Below are positions 26,235 through 39,200 of a stretch of 64,000 nucleotides of DNA, piece after piece. The stretch is from the NCBI RefSeq assembly GCF_036711975.1, contig NC_091967.1, forward strand, positions 10,044,001 to 10,108,000, in the 5' to 3' direction. Below the pieces are notes generated by a model. It was not told the origin of the DNA, ran no database searches, and was given only the letters and a program-made list of their open reading frames with translations. How positions within the stretch are numbered: the first letter of the stretch is position 1; the number at the start of each line of letters is the position of its first letter. A program made the position numbers and the translations under genes. Origin of the DNA: Onthophagus taurus (lineage: Eukaryota > Arthropoda > Insecta > Coleoptera > Scarabaeidae).

Positions 26235-26535
26235 TACAAACTTTGGGTTGAGATAACTTTCGTCTTATTGGCTGTCCGCAAGATGAATTTGGAGATAGGT
26301 TCGATTTTGACAACGTGGTGGATGGTGTAGTTCTTCTGGTATGACGTTCAGTTTCCCCACTACCTCTGCTAGTCGTTGCAGTACAATTCTTTCGGCTATC
26401 TTTCCTAGAACAGAAATCAAGCTGATAGGACGGCAATTTTCTGGTCTGGGATTATCCTGGTTTCAAGAAAACGGTTACGTCTGTGGATTTCCACGTCTTG
26501 GGGAAACACCGCAGCCAAAGATGCTTTAGCGCCCT
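26235..26535 (-). mobile_element. Jockey-like reverse transcriptase fragment
   Basis: Minus-strand frames carry the block (N)PRPENCRPISLISVLGK followed by IAERIVLQRLAEV, recoverable across a frameshift near 26420. PISL.SVLGK..ERI...RL is the hallmark start of the reverse-transcriptase domain in jockey-type LINEs. Upstream AKASLAAVFPQD(V) and later E(E)LHHP belong to the same domain. No long open frame remains. Confidence 0.65.
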
Positions 26536-27286
26536 GAAACATTCAAATTTAAGTTCTAATATTATTGAAGTTATATCTGCTCACACATTGTAAGCTGAGG
26601 TTCCTTAAAGATTTTATGCATATAACCCAGATGCATCTAAAGGCATATAGTCTATTGAAGTAAAATATATCTTAAAAATGAATGTAATTTGGGATGTTGT
26701 TGCAGATTATTTGTTGTTTTACTATCAAAATTTGCAAATTAATAAAAATTAGATTATCAATATTAAATGAATTGTTAATATAAGGAAATACTTACACTCC
26801 TAATAAGCAGGATATTGATTAGAGGTAATCTTATCAGAGTTACTTATATCTGAGAAATAATTATTGTATTTTAAAAAGGATTTTGAATGTAGAACTACAC
26901 TTTGTACATTAACTTTGTGTATTATGAAAAGATTAAATTCTCAAAAGATAATTGAAAATAATTATATAAATATTTCACATTCTTATTACATAATAACAAC
27001 AAAATTGTCATTTTTATAATAATAAAAGAAAATGTGTTATTTAGATTTTTATTTTAAATAAATGTTGTACATAAAAATAAGTTATGTATTATCTAAAAAT
27101 ACTTAAACTACCTTCATCTTTATCAGGCGTTGATGATAACACAGTACAATGAGATAAATAATTTAAAACCTTTGTGAAAAAAGATAAGAAATAGCTTGCA
27201 CTATATTCACAATTATTGCTCAAAATATTACTAGAATACATTAGCAAAATTTACACCAAAATATGCAAGTTAGATATATAACTTTT

Positions 27287-27845
27287 CTAGTTTTTCTTCT
27301 TTAATATATGTTGATCAACCATAGTATAAATTAAACCTAATGTAAGTGCACCCACTGCCACTCCCTGAGCACCGACACGAAGTTGCATTAAAAACAAACT
27401 GGGGCTCATTTTCCCCCGTTTATTAAATTTGTAAACTCCAACTCCTACAGCAGCTACACATGCTGCAATAGCTACAAACATAAAAACAAGTGTTATTACA
27501 AATTTTGAATTTTAAATAAAAAAAAATCTCACCAATTGGAAATACAGGTGTTTCTTTGGATTTTCTAGCCAATTTTTCGGATTGGCTTTCCTCTTCGTAC
27601 ATAAAAATCGGACGGTCACCCATTTTCACGTCTAAACAATAAGATTACATAAAAAATTGAGGTTAAAAACTAAAACGTGAAGGTCAATATCATTAAATAA
27701 CTATCAGATATTCTTAGAAAAGTATGTATCACGAGTTTTTAAAGGAAGCAATGATTAAAATAAACGATTTGGTACGAAATATAAAATGGAAAGTGAAATT
27801 ATGAAATAAATTATGGGAAAAAAATAAAAACTCACTTAAACTCAT
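27287..27845 (-). CDS. HIG1-domain mitochondrial inner-membrane protein (HIGD1 family)
   Basis: Exons, minus strand: 27845-27836 (ATGAGTTTAA|GTGAG), 27631-27533 (ends ATTG|GTGAG) and 27471-27287. They join in phase to 97 residues beginning MSLNVKMGDRP. A Met four codons downstream of the first splice would also serve. The HIG1 domain is clear: EKLARKSKETPVFPI, a first hydrophobic helix (AIAACVAAVGVGVY), a short polar loop, RVGAQGVAVGALTLGLIYTM as the second helix with the family's (M)RVxAQG motif, and a Lys-rich end. Family members sit in the mitochondrial inner membrane as a helical hairpin and modulate cytochrome c oxidase and supercomplex assembly, often under hypoxia. The length matches HIGD1A-type proteins of about 93-100 residues. 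Confidence 0.92.
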
Positions 27846-28759
27846 ATTGAAAATGATTAATGCAAAGACACAACTGGTGATTTTATGGATAACTGTATTA
27901 ATAGTATTGGTTAAAACACCTACAGGACTGATGATAATCTCACAGCGATACCGTATTTATTAAAAAACGAAATCCACTTTTCTGACGTCACCAACCTCAC
28001 CAACGAACTTGAGAGTTCATGAATTGAGGTTAACTGTTGACAGCTGCCACCTTTTGGCAAATATCCAAACTATTAATAATTTTCTATTAAACACCCAAAT
28101 AAGGTTTAAACATTAAATGTTTAAACATTTATTATTTAATTCTAATTTAACGCAATAACATATTAATTAAAACATAATCAAAAAATTAATTGGATAATTT
28201 TGGGATTTATTTTTGGTAATCCCCGCCATCTCTTATTGGTTAGAAGAACCAAATTATCTACAAATAATTTTTAACAATATTAATTTATTAACTAAATAAG
28301 TTTAAGTTTAAATGTTAATACTTCTTTTTAATTCCAAATCATTTTAAGACATTTTTTCTTATTATTTGATACTTAAAAATTCTTGACGTAATGTGGTGTA
28401 ATATGACGCAATATTTATTTTGAAAAGGGAGTTGTAACCGTTCTTCTTGCTGCTTCTTGCATTGGTGACGCAATTGAGTGGATATGACGAAATATACTTT
28501 GTATCTTCTTAATATACCGTATTCTTTTATTAATGATTTGTTGTGAAACAACATTCTTTCCTAGTAATTTACATAATTCATTCACAAAATAAATAAAATG
28601 GGTTAAACGTAATTTATTGGTCAAAACAACATCCTAAAGTTCAACAATTCCTAAATTGGTTAAAAAATAATTAAAATTCTATGTAAACATCACTATTTGT
28701 TGAATATGAAGAGGTTTCGAAAATATACAACAATCTAATTCTGAATAATAACTAAAACT
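27846..28759. other. Intergenic DNA upstream of the HIG1 gene
   Basis: Contains the 5' flank of the HIG1-domain gene (minus). The minus-strand open frames at 28339-28624 are AT-driven and without a domain. No gene was seen. Confidence 0.45.
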
Positions 28760-29145
28760 AGAAGACTAGAACTAACCGTAGACCTAGAACTAGAACCATT
28801 CGGGTTTAGCCACACGTCTCTCAAGACGGCTAAACCCGAATGATTCTAGTTCTATATCATGTGTTAGTTCTAGTGATAGTGTTAGTGTAAAACTAGATCT
28901 AACAGTAAACCTAGAACTAGAATTATTCGGGTTTAGCTGCACGTCTCTCAAGACGGCTAAACCCGAATGATTCTAGTTCTATATCATGTGTTAGTTCTGG
29001 TGATAGTGTTAGTGTAAAACTAGATCTAACACTAGACCTAGAACTAGAATTATTCGAGTTTAGCTGCACGTCTTTCAGGACGGCTAAACCCGAATGATTC
29101 TAGTTCTATATTATGTGTTAGTTCTAGTGTTAGTTCTAGTTTTAG
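28760..29145. repeat. Tandem array of three 127-bp units, each a long hairpin
   Basis: Units start at 28782, 28909 and 29036, exactly 127 bases apart. Each contains CTAGAA..ATTCGGGTTTAGC, then a loop region, then GGCTAAACCCGAATGATTCTAG. The arms pair over about 22 bases with one or two mismatches, and CGTCT/AGACG extends the stem inside toward a 4-base loop (CTCA in units 1 and 2). The linkers are built of GTTAGTTCTAGT-like steps. Unit 3 has a few arm substitutions (CGAGTTTAGC). Confidence 0.9.
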
Positions 29146-29550
29146 TTCAACAATTACTCGCACTATTAATTGATTATAATTAAGAATTAAGAAAGTATTA
29201 AGAGGTAAAAATAACACACAGCAATGACATTAAACTTAGTATTAAGTATTACATAGCATACACACCCTATTCCTATCTGAATAAATAACTCCAATCACTT
29301 TTTCACAAACACAAGTATTAATAAGAAATTTTACTTATACTAGAATAAATATAACGAGTGAGGTAAAGCTATATTGTTTCTTGCCCCACTTTTTTTAATT
29401 TGTAAAATACTTACCGTTGCTACAGGTTTGTTACAAAATAATTAAATGACGTAAGATAACTTTTTATTTACAACACATTTAATAAATTTACAAACTAAAC
29501 AAATAAATACAATTATTAAGTAATTAATAAAAAGAAACTTCTTAATCCAT
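29146..29550. other. Intergenic DNA at the 3' end of the chitinase gene
   Basis: AT-rich. It includes the 3' flank of the chitinase short isoform; that isoform's TAA stop overlaps an AATAAA (GAATAAATG on the minus strand). No other feature was seen. Confidence 0.4.
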
Positions 29551-30245
29551 TTATTCGTCGCATCCTAAGTCAGCGGACCAATTACATAACCCACCGATTG
29601 GATCAAAACTTAAATTTTTAGGACACGTGTATTCCCAACCTAAAACTCTTCCTTCCATTCTCGCGCAAGATATAAATTTTTTGCAAGAAACTGGATGAGG
29701 AAAATTTCCTTGATCCAAACAATGAATAATTCCGTTATCATCAATAAGTACCTTACTATGTTCTGGAATGCTTTTTAAAATTCCACTAAAATTTTCGAAA
29801 TAATCGTATTTTAACGGTTTTATCGTTTTTACCAATTGGGAGGGTGTAACATTTTCAAGCCTAGTTTTCGTTTTAACCGTTGGATTCATTATTTTTGGGG
29901 TTGTTGTTACTACTATAGTTGTTTTTCGCCCTTTATTTCTAGGGATCGTTTCATCTCGAGGAAATAAAGTTAATTTTAACGGACCTTGTTGAGGTTGTTT
30001 ACTCCGATTAACTGCACGATTTACTTCATTTATAGTTAATGGTGGTTCGGTATCTTTATTATTTAATTGTTGATTACTTGAATCGGATGCCTGATCCGTC
30101 ATTCCAACAGTTTCAATAAATCGATTAACACTCGTGGTTGTTATTTGGACTTTTGGTGGTTTTGATCGGTTTCTATTCCGAAAATATTGTTTCCGAATTG
30201 ATTCCGTTGATGTGTATGATTCAGGTTTTAAGCTTGTCATAATTC
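29551..30245 (-). CDS. Cht6: Chitinase last exon with a second CBM14 domain
   Basis: TTTTTTAG|GAATTATG opens the exon in phase 1 and joins the 86-base exon as VQG-IMTSLKPE. It encodes 231 residues: a Thr/Pro/Asn-rich linker, then a peritrophin-A type chitin-binding domain with all six cysteines (HCLDQGNFPHPVSCKKFISC, then YTC, LC and a final GC before the last two residues). A chitin-binding domain at the extreme C-terminus would let the enzyme hold its substrate at both ends. It could instead be the end of a separate gene, but no start codon with a signal peptide is found near it. Confidence 0.75.
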
Positions 30246-33200
30246 CTAAAAAATAAAAATAAAAATAAGATATTTGTTATAAATGAAAAAAAAAAATAAA
30301 TGAGTAATGTAAGTTAAATAAAACTTTTCTTTTTCAATTTTTTTTAATTGTAAATAAAGAGAACGCATTTTAAAAGTTTATTGCCATCACTTTCACTAAA
30401 ACGAAGCGTACAAGAAAAAGTGTTTACTTATAAGTTGTTTATTACCATTTTTGTATGGTGGAAATATTTGAAAGTGTTTTCTATTGTAGGGAATAAGATT
30501 TTATGAAAGTAAGGCGTAAGTAAGGATGATTTGTTGTTATACTAAGTTAATTATTGCAACAAATCGTTAATTTTTGAAGTGTTTGGAACAAGATGATCAA
30601 TACCAACTATTATTTGAGTTAGTTTATCTTGGATCATGGTTGTTTTAAGGCTTATTTATACAAGCACAAGTGTTGTGACAAGATTGATGATGTGGAACAT
30701 ATTTTCTATCATTACCTGAGATGGACCAATGAAAGAGAAGCTTCCCAACATTAGAATGGGATGAAGGATAACGTCGGAGAACAACAGCATGGCGATGATG
30801 CTTGGTAGCAGAGAGGGATGGTGCAACATGGAGACATACATAAGAGTGGTCATCACTACCAAGGAAAAAGAAGAGAGGCTGGGTTTAAAATTCGCAGAAT
30901 AGGAGAATGTAAACAAGTTCTGGCAAGCAGGTTTAAAAATCAGGTGTTAAAACTATGGAAGGTTATTAGCACAAACAATCCCCTAGCTGGATAAGGATCA
31001 TAGGAAGGTAAATAATTAATAAATTTTAATGGATTTATGGTTCTATGGCTGGCTAGTTCTCTGATTAATATGGAACGATGTGGTTGGTGGAAAGTTTGCA
31101 GAGTGGGATGATATCCAGGGACGATAGTAGGAGAAGGAGTGAAATGAGCGAGAGGTTGGTCACGAAAAACGACATCTTTTAGAACCCCTTGATAAGGTTC
31201 TAGAAGGCAGTTTCAGGGAGGGCCATATAGAGGAGGAGTTTTTGCTGGTTAACTTTAGGTTACTAGCAGTCCCACATTCCCGTTCGAACAATGCTCCATA
31301 TATAAAGCGTTTCTGATCACAAAATACATTGCGCGTCAAAGAAAACAGATGTATAGTCATGCTATTAATGTCAATCGGAACGAGATCCGTGTAGCTATCA
31401 AAAGAAATTCTTGCCCAAAACATTACTTAGCCACCCCTAAAAGCAACTCGAGATGATCAAGTACAGGCAGTATAATGATCGCTCGCTCTTCTGTATACCA
31501 GAATTCAGAAGACAAGTTTTGCACTTATCTGTGAGCAATACGTTTTTCAGTAGTCCTTAGTAGATGTTCTCAGGCGAAAACAAGTCTACGTTTTTTGTGA
31601 GCTGCAGTGAGCAAAGATCTTGTAGCTACACTGTAAGTTATTAAACTACTTTTTTTTAACCTTCATCGAACAGTAGAAACGTAGATTGTTGTTCTTTGAG
31701 CTTGCCGAAGGCAGTTTGAAACATTCTAGTGGTTTGGCTTCGATCTTTTAATGCAGAAATAATGGTGCAGGACCAGTACCAAGTCGTTGATGAGAAGAAC
31801 TAGTTATAAGAAACAGTTTTTGCCACATCCCGTGGACTTATTTCATTTTCCAGCAGTATTACTATCTCCACAACTATGAAGGCCCTAAGATGTAGCGCTA
31901 AGATGAGTTTGTAACTTTTTACTCATCTGCGCATAAGCATAAAACTCAAAAATATCGCTTCCAAGAAACGTGTTTAAAGAGTAAATCACAATTTTATGAC
32001 AGCTTGGGCCCGTTTTTTCTTTCACCCATGGTGGATTTTAAGTCTTTTAGTAAATTTGTGGCATTTCAATTTTTACTAGAACATGTAACATACAAAGGTA
32101 AGGAAAAAAGATGTCTATTCCTCATCGTTGTTCTTAGTAACGTCACTAACTTTAGAAAAAAAATTGTGAATTTAGATTATCGAAAAGGTGATCTGGGGGA
32201 AACCTTGGTGATGCTGTCAACTTTAGGGGTGCGTTCAGAACTTTTTCTTTCACCTTGTTATTTTAAATCGAGTTTAGCTTCTTAAACGCATTAAATCCCA
32301 CCCATATTTTCACAAATTTCTAAGACGTTCACTTAGTAGTGACATTGAAAGTGGTAATTGAGAAAATTCCAATACCTAAACGACAACGACGACAACTCTC
32401 ACTTTCGTCTTTATTTATTTAGTTTATTTTTGAGTTTAACGTCACCTTATCCAATCGGTTTATTCGCCTTTTTAGAATTGTGTAGACCGGTTTCATTCGC
32501 AGTCGTCGTGAGTAAAACAATTAAAAAAAAAGTGAACAGCTCACCTTGGACCGTTTGAACGTTGCCGTCATCTCGGTCTTTTAGAATTGACTCGGTGGTC
32601 GGTCTGTACGTTCTTCTTCTAGAATTACTCCTAAAAATCGTTGTATTTTGGTGCAATCTTTGTGGATTTAAAGTGATCTGAAAACATAGAAGTTTTGTAT
32701 CAAGGTGAATTATTTCTTGTGATGTGTAATTATATTACTTTTTTGAATAAATAATTACGACTTGGGTTGGGCGGTTGTTTTATTTTTTAGTTATAATTAT
32801 GTGGTGAAAATTTTCTTTTTTATAATCATAAATAATAAAATAATCATTTTATTAAGTATGAGTTATTGCAAATAATTAGGTACATCCTGTATATTTACAA
32901 ATATCAGAAGTTGACAGTAACTGTCAAATTTAAATTCGCCATTTTTTTTTAAATATAATTTCTAATATAATAATTTGGCGTTTTTTATTTATAATTTCAT
33001 AATTATTGCATTATAACAAATTACATTTATAAATGAAAACTGTTTTAAGTGTGCTTTATAAATTTATATATTTTATCAATCGAAACAGTATAAATTTAAT
33101 GTTCGATTGAGAAAATATGTAAGTATATGTGAATGTAGGTATAAAAAAGATAAAGTATAAAAGAAAGAAAAGTCTATAAAGATAGAAACTATATTTGAAT

Positions 33201-36200
33201 TAAATTAACATAATTAATGTACAAGATAATAAAATGAAAGTGACTGGCCAAACAGACATAAAAAAGCGACTTAAACTTTATTTAAACAGCCATTTTTAGT
33301 GATTCCGTGATCGTAGTCTTAAAATTTGTAAAGAAAATAGGATTTCGTGCTTTAGGGTTAAAGAAATAGAAAAAAAGAAAATATTATGTACACACACACA
33401 CATCCCTCTATGTATATTATTTATCATCACAAATTACAATAATTGTAAGGTGTAAAAACTTAACAAAAATAATAGTATATTTTTATTACTAAATACTTCG
33501 GTTACTAAAATAAAGATAATATGTACAAATACTGGAATGTTTATAATTTTATTTATCTAACCAAAACCGCTTAAATTAATTTTAAATAAATCAAAACTTG
33601 AGGTAAGATAAATAAAACCATAAAAATTGTTTTTTTTTTCTCTAAAATTCAAGTTTAAATAAAATTCATTCAATTTTTTTTTAATTTGTTTGCTGTATAG
33701 AAACTGAAATCGGTACTATTCTTATTTGTTGATTACTTTCCGATGGAGTTACTTCAATAACATCCGCTTTGACTTCTTCATCTTCGTTATCTTTTAAAAT
33801 CCGAACGGGAATAAATTTCCCATTTGCGATTTTTCTTCTATCGCCCAAACGATTCGTGTCTTGTTGTAAAACCCTCACGTTTACATAATTAGAATTTTCA
33901 CCTTCCAAAAGTTCATTTTGTAAATCGACTTTTTCTTCCGGCGGATGATTCGTTTGGAAAAGTCCCTCCAAAGGAATCGTCGCCGTTTCAACCGAATAAA
34001 AAGGTTTCGGCGTAATCTTTTTCGAAGAAGAAACAGAATCAATTCGTATTTGATTCACCTGAATCCCGTTTTGATTGTTACTAACGGGAATATCAAAATC
34101 ATTTTTTTGATTCGTTTCATATTTTTTATCTTGTCTCGTTATGTTGGTTCCATTTTCACTTTCAACCACTTTTATTTCAACAACCCTCGATACAAGCAAT
34201 CTACTTTTATCAACTTTATCATCACCATCAGTTTTTTCATCGGTTCCATTTTTAACTTTCGACGTAACTTTTACAATTCGATTAATTTCAACGATTTTCT
34301 CAACTTTTTTCTCATCAATTTGGTGTGGGTAACTCTTTGTTGTCATTTCATTTGGATTTTCAGTTTCAGCGAAAATATGATGGAGAGTTGTAACTTTTTC
34401 GGTTGTTGTAGTTGATGATGTTATTTTTTCAGTGATCTCATCTTGTTTTGTTGATGTTAATAAACTTTGTTCTATTGAGTTCGTGGTGTTCGTTTCGTTT
34501 CTAAACGGAATATTTGGGAATGGAGTATTCATTTTTCTTGTTTTATTAAATAAATTACGATTTCTTTGACTAACGACTGTTATGTTTATATCAGGTAAAT
34601 TTTGAGAAACAGGTGCGGGTGTCGTGAACTTTTTATATGTTCTTGTCGATGGTTTTTGGGACGAAACATCTTCATTACTTTCATATTCATCTTCATTATC
34701 CGATGGTTTTAATATAATATAACTAGGTTTATAACCCGGTTTTGAAAACAAACTTGGTTTTTGTTTTTCTTTTTCGTCGACATCATCCAATTCATCAACA
34801 TATTCATCTGATTCATCGATTATTACATCATCTTTCTCTTGATTTTCTGTCGTGGAACTAGAAGAAAATCTCCTTGGCGTTGGTTTATATTTATTAAATC
34901 TGTTAGCTTTAATTCTTTCAGAAGTAAAAGGAGACGATGTTGTTGAAGTTGTTGATAAATCTGATTTAAGTCTTCCTGTAAATTTCGGTCTCAATGCAAT
35001 TGGTCTAAACAATCGACTCGGTTTTCTTGTTGTTGTCGTCGTTGATACATATTCAGTTGAAGTTTCAATTGAAGAAGAATCATCCAAAGCTGTTGTTGTT
35101 ATCAAATCATTAATAGTTGTTATTAAATCTTCTTGATTTGTTGTAATTTCATCATTTTCAGTCGTAAACTCATTTACATCACTTTCAAATTGAACATTTT
35201 CTATGGTTTCTTCTTTTTCCGTGGTTGTTGACAATCTTTCAAGTTCTTTCTTTCGATGTAAAAGTTTACTTAACGGTGACTCAGTTGTTGAGCTTTGACT
35301 TGATTTATCACCACCTAGAAGATTGTTTATACCACCATATTGCTTATTTTTTAAATATAATCGACCTACTCTTGAAAATAATGTTAAATTAGATGATTCC
35401 CCATACCTCGTTGAAGGATGATTTATCGAAGAAGTTACTACTTTTGGTTTAAACGTTGTGTTTAATATTTCTTCTGTCGTTTGTTCATTTTCAAGCGTTT
35501 CTTTAATCTTAGTACTTAAAGTTGTTTCTTCATCATTTAATGTCGTTTTGTTATCAGTTGAAGTTGTTTCATCATCGCTTATTGCCGTTTTATCATCGTA
35601 TAAAGTTGTTTCATCATCCATTATACGATGATCATTTATTATTGTTGTTTTATCATCATCTAATATAGGTTCATCTTCGTTTAAAGTTGTTTTATCCTCA
35701 CTTAACGTTGTTTTATCATCACTTAACGTAGTTTCATCATCACTTAAAGTTGTTTCATCATTCCATAACGAAGTTGTCGAAATAATTTCTTTCAAATCGA
35801 TAGTTGATGTTTCCTTTAAATCTTCTTCTTTAAACATTGTTCTTAAATTATCCAAAATACTTGTTTCTTTCTCAAATTCTGTTGTGGTTTCATAATTTAT
35901 TTTATCTTTTACCTCAACATTTTCCTTTTCTGTACTGATTGTGCTTTCTTCTTCTTCATTTTGATTTAAGTTATAATTATCGGTTGTTGTTGTTGTGCTA
36001 TAAACTGTAAAAGTGGGAATTCTTCGGTTGTACAATGATTTATTTAAACGTAAATCTTCTTGGAGAGGTTTTTGGGTTGATGTAATAAATCTTTGTTCAT
36101 TTTTTTCTAAGTTTGTAATTTTTCTTCTTCTGAATAACGGTCGGTTGGGTTTAAAACTTGTTGGTTTTAAAGGTTTAAAATTATCTTGATTCTCGTCGGG

Positions 36201-39200
36201 TTTAGTTTTAATTTCCGGTTCATCTTCGTCTTCATTCAATTTTTTGGGCAAAGATAATCTTCTAAAACCGTATTTTCTTTTCGGTTCTTTGTTTAGTAAA
36301 GAAATCGTACTCGTTTCGAATTTTTCATTTCCAAAACCAGTGGTTGGTTTTAATCTAGAAATTATTTTTTTAAATTTCGTTTCAGTTTCGGTTGAAGAAC
36401 TTTGAGGAACTTCTGTGGTCGTCAATTTCCTGATTATTTTACGAGTACGAATTGAATAGGGTAACTCAGTCGTAAACTTTCTTTTTTCATCGAAATTGAT
36501 CGATTTAAATGATTTATCTTCTTTCGCAAATATTATACCTTCTTGTAGATTATTTCGAAAATTTTGGCTGCTTTCTCTTACAATTGATTCTGAAAGTTTA
36601 ATATTTTCACCTTCTTCTTCATTATCATCAGCTTCTTCAGATTTATCATCATCACCATCTTCTTTATCAACTAACACTTTTTTCGTTTCTAATATTTCAT
36701 TTCGAAGAGTTATTTTTTCTTTATCATCATCTCCTTTGTTTGTATTTATTGTTGTTTGAGCTTCAGTTGGTAGACTTTCATTTTCAGTTACCAAAGTTTC
36801 TTTTTCCAACCCAACTTTTTCTGATGTTAAAATTTCCTTTTCTGTAACACTAATTGTTGTTGGCTCTGTACTTGTTGTTGTTGATGTTGTACTTGGTGTT
36901 GTTGATGTTGTAGTTGTACTCGTCGTTGTACTTGTTGTATGAGGTTTAATTAACTTTCTCAAAACGATTCTTCTTCTTGTTGGTAAACTTCGTAACGTTG
37001 TCGTTGTTGTAGGACTTGTTATTGATTGATTTGTTGTTGATTGATTTGTTATTGTTTGACTTGTAGTTGATTGACTTGTTGTCGATTGACTTATTGTTGA
37101 ATGAACTTGTTGAGTTTCTTCACTAATATTGAAATTTTTTCTGAATCGATTAGGATTTTTAAACGCAAGCGGTCTACCAAATTTCTTAATCACAACTTTT
37201 TCAGTAACATCCTTCCCATTCTCATCATCTTTACTTTCTCCAACCAATCCAACTTTACTTGTACTAGTTGTTGTACTTGTTGTTGTAGATCTAAATCGAT
37301 TTGATCTACCAAATTGAGCTCCATTTAACAATTTTCTAGCTAACGGAATCGTTCTTGATCCAGTTTTTTCAATTTCATTTGGTTCTGAAGTAGTTGTAGT
37401 GGTAGATGTTGTGGTAGTTGTTGGACGTCTTCTCCTACCATTATTTCTTCCAGAATTTAAATCTTTTAAGTCAACTGCTAACAACGATGATAAATCTGAT
37501 ATTTCTGCCACAATATCCGGACGATATTTACGATTATATTCGATTATTTCATAATCGCTGTAAGGTTTTTCGGTAACTTTAATAACTGGACGTGGTCTAA
37601 TCGTGGTCGCGACAGTTTGATGACCTGTAAATCTTGATTGGCCTCTTCCGCGAATCCTTTTATTGATTTGATAGTCATCATTGGAAGTTTCCGTTGAAAA
37701 TCGATGTTTTGATGGAAATTTATCGTCGTCTAATACATCATTGTTCCCATCCTCTTGTTGTTGTTGATTAAAATTTTTATTAATACCTACACTCACCTTT
37801 AATCTTTGATTTTCTAAAATGTCTTGAGTTGTTGTTTTTGTTGTTGTTGTTGTCGGCACAGATGGGGTGAATATTGTATGTTTTCTTTGATTATTTAAAG
37901 AAAACGGTCTTGGGTCAGCTAAAACCGGTATTTTCTCGGCTTCCTCTTCTTTTTGACTATTAATAATTTCCCTTATGTTATCAACAACATCGTTCAAACC
38001 ATCCGTTTTATTTATAACATTATTCAATTCAGTTATATTGCTATGTTCATCCGTATTTTCCACCGTATTTTCTTCCACTGAATTTAAATTTTCATCAATT
38101 GATGATTGCGTAGAAGATATTTCAGGTGAATATGATGATGAAGCTTCCGTGGAAGTCGTCGTTCCTCTGCTTCTTAATTCAACGTATCTATAAAAATAAA
38201 AGGAAATATTAAAATAAAGTTTTCTCTAATTTTAAAATCATCCTGAGTGTATTTATAGCGATTAAAACAACTCATTATTATCAGAAATCTCAGTTTTCGT
38301 TTTATATAAACATCACGTTTTAGTTCCTATAAATTCATTTCACATTTCTTTAGATATTGAATTAAAATACCACACAATTGAGAAATACGAAAATTTTATC
38401 ATAACTAAAATTCTTTTTTAATCATTTCGTTTAAAATATTACCTTGGTGTAGTTATATTTTCTTCGATATTCTCATTATTCGCATTTTCTTTAGATTTTT
38501 CTGTTGTAGGTCTAAATCTTCTAATAGTAACATACGGAGACGAGGTTGTAGATCGAGACTTGGACTCATTCTCTTCGTCGTCAGCATAACTTTCTTTGTC
38601 TTCCGTATCATTTATTTCTGTCGTAGTCGTTATTCTTTGTCGTCTAATTGTTACATATTCAGGTTGAGATTTTCTAAATGGCGATGACCGTAAACGAGTT
38701 GTTGGTGGTTCAGAAATTGCATCTTGTTCACTTTGTTCATCATCTTCGACGGGTTTCTTTATTTCTTGTTCGCTAGCTTCAGTCGACGGCCTAAATTGCA
38801 CAATTTGTTATAACTATTTTTATAATTACTTATTAATTTTTACCTGGAACGAATTATTGATGTGTATTGAGGACGACCTCGCGTTTTTGGACTTTCAACG
38901 GATTTTTCGACTTTTTCATTATCTATTCCTTCGTTTTGTGGGCCTCTGCTATTTCTTCCGATTGTATTGTACCTAAAAACGTTTTTTTTTCACGATAAAT
39001 ACAAAAAAAAATCATTTTGTACTTACGTTTTAAAAGATGTCTTCTTTTGTTCATTTAAAGTGGCAGTAGCTCGTCCAAGAACACGTTGATATAACGATTT
39101 ATTTAAACTAGAACGAGTCGTCGCATCTAAATTAGTATTTCCGTTAACATTTCCACCACTACCATCAGATATATTTAATTGCTTCTCCAATTCTTCAATG

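Larger units (their letters stand above)
24721..27286. other. Intergenic DNA between LINE fragments, upstream to the HIG1 gene end
   Basis: Besides the two LINE scraps listed separately, the stretch 25600-26200 includes a plus-strand open frame (25676-25867) with no recognisable product, and 26540-27286 is plain AT-rich DNA. No gene could be supported. Confidence 0.4.

Noticed and set aside
30656-30916. Minus-strand hydrophobic open frame
   Set aside because: It is antisense to a recognisable LINE C-terminal fragment on the plus strand.
33945-37317. Several plus-strand open frames
   Set aside because: They are antisense shadows of the Thr/Ser-rich chitinase exon, whose repetitive codons keep the opposite strand open.
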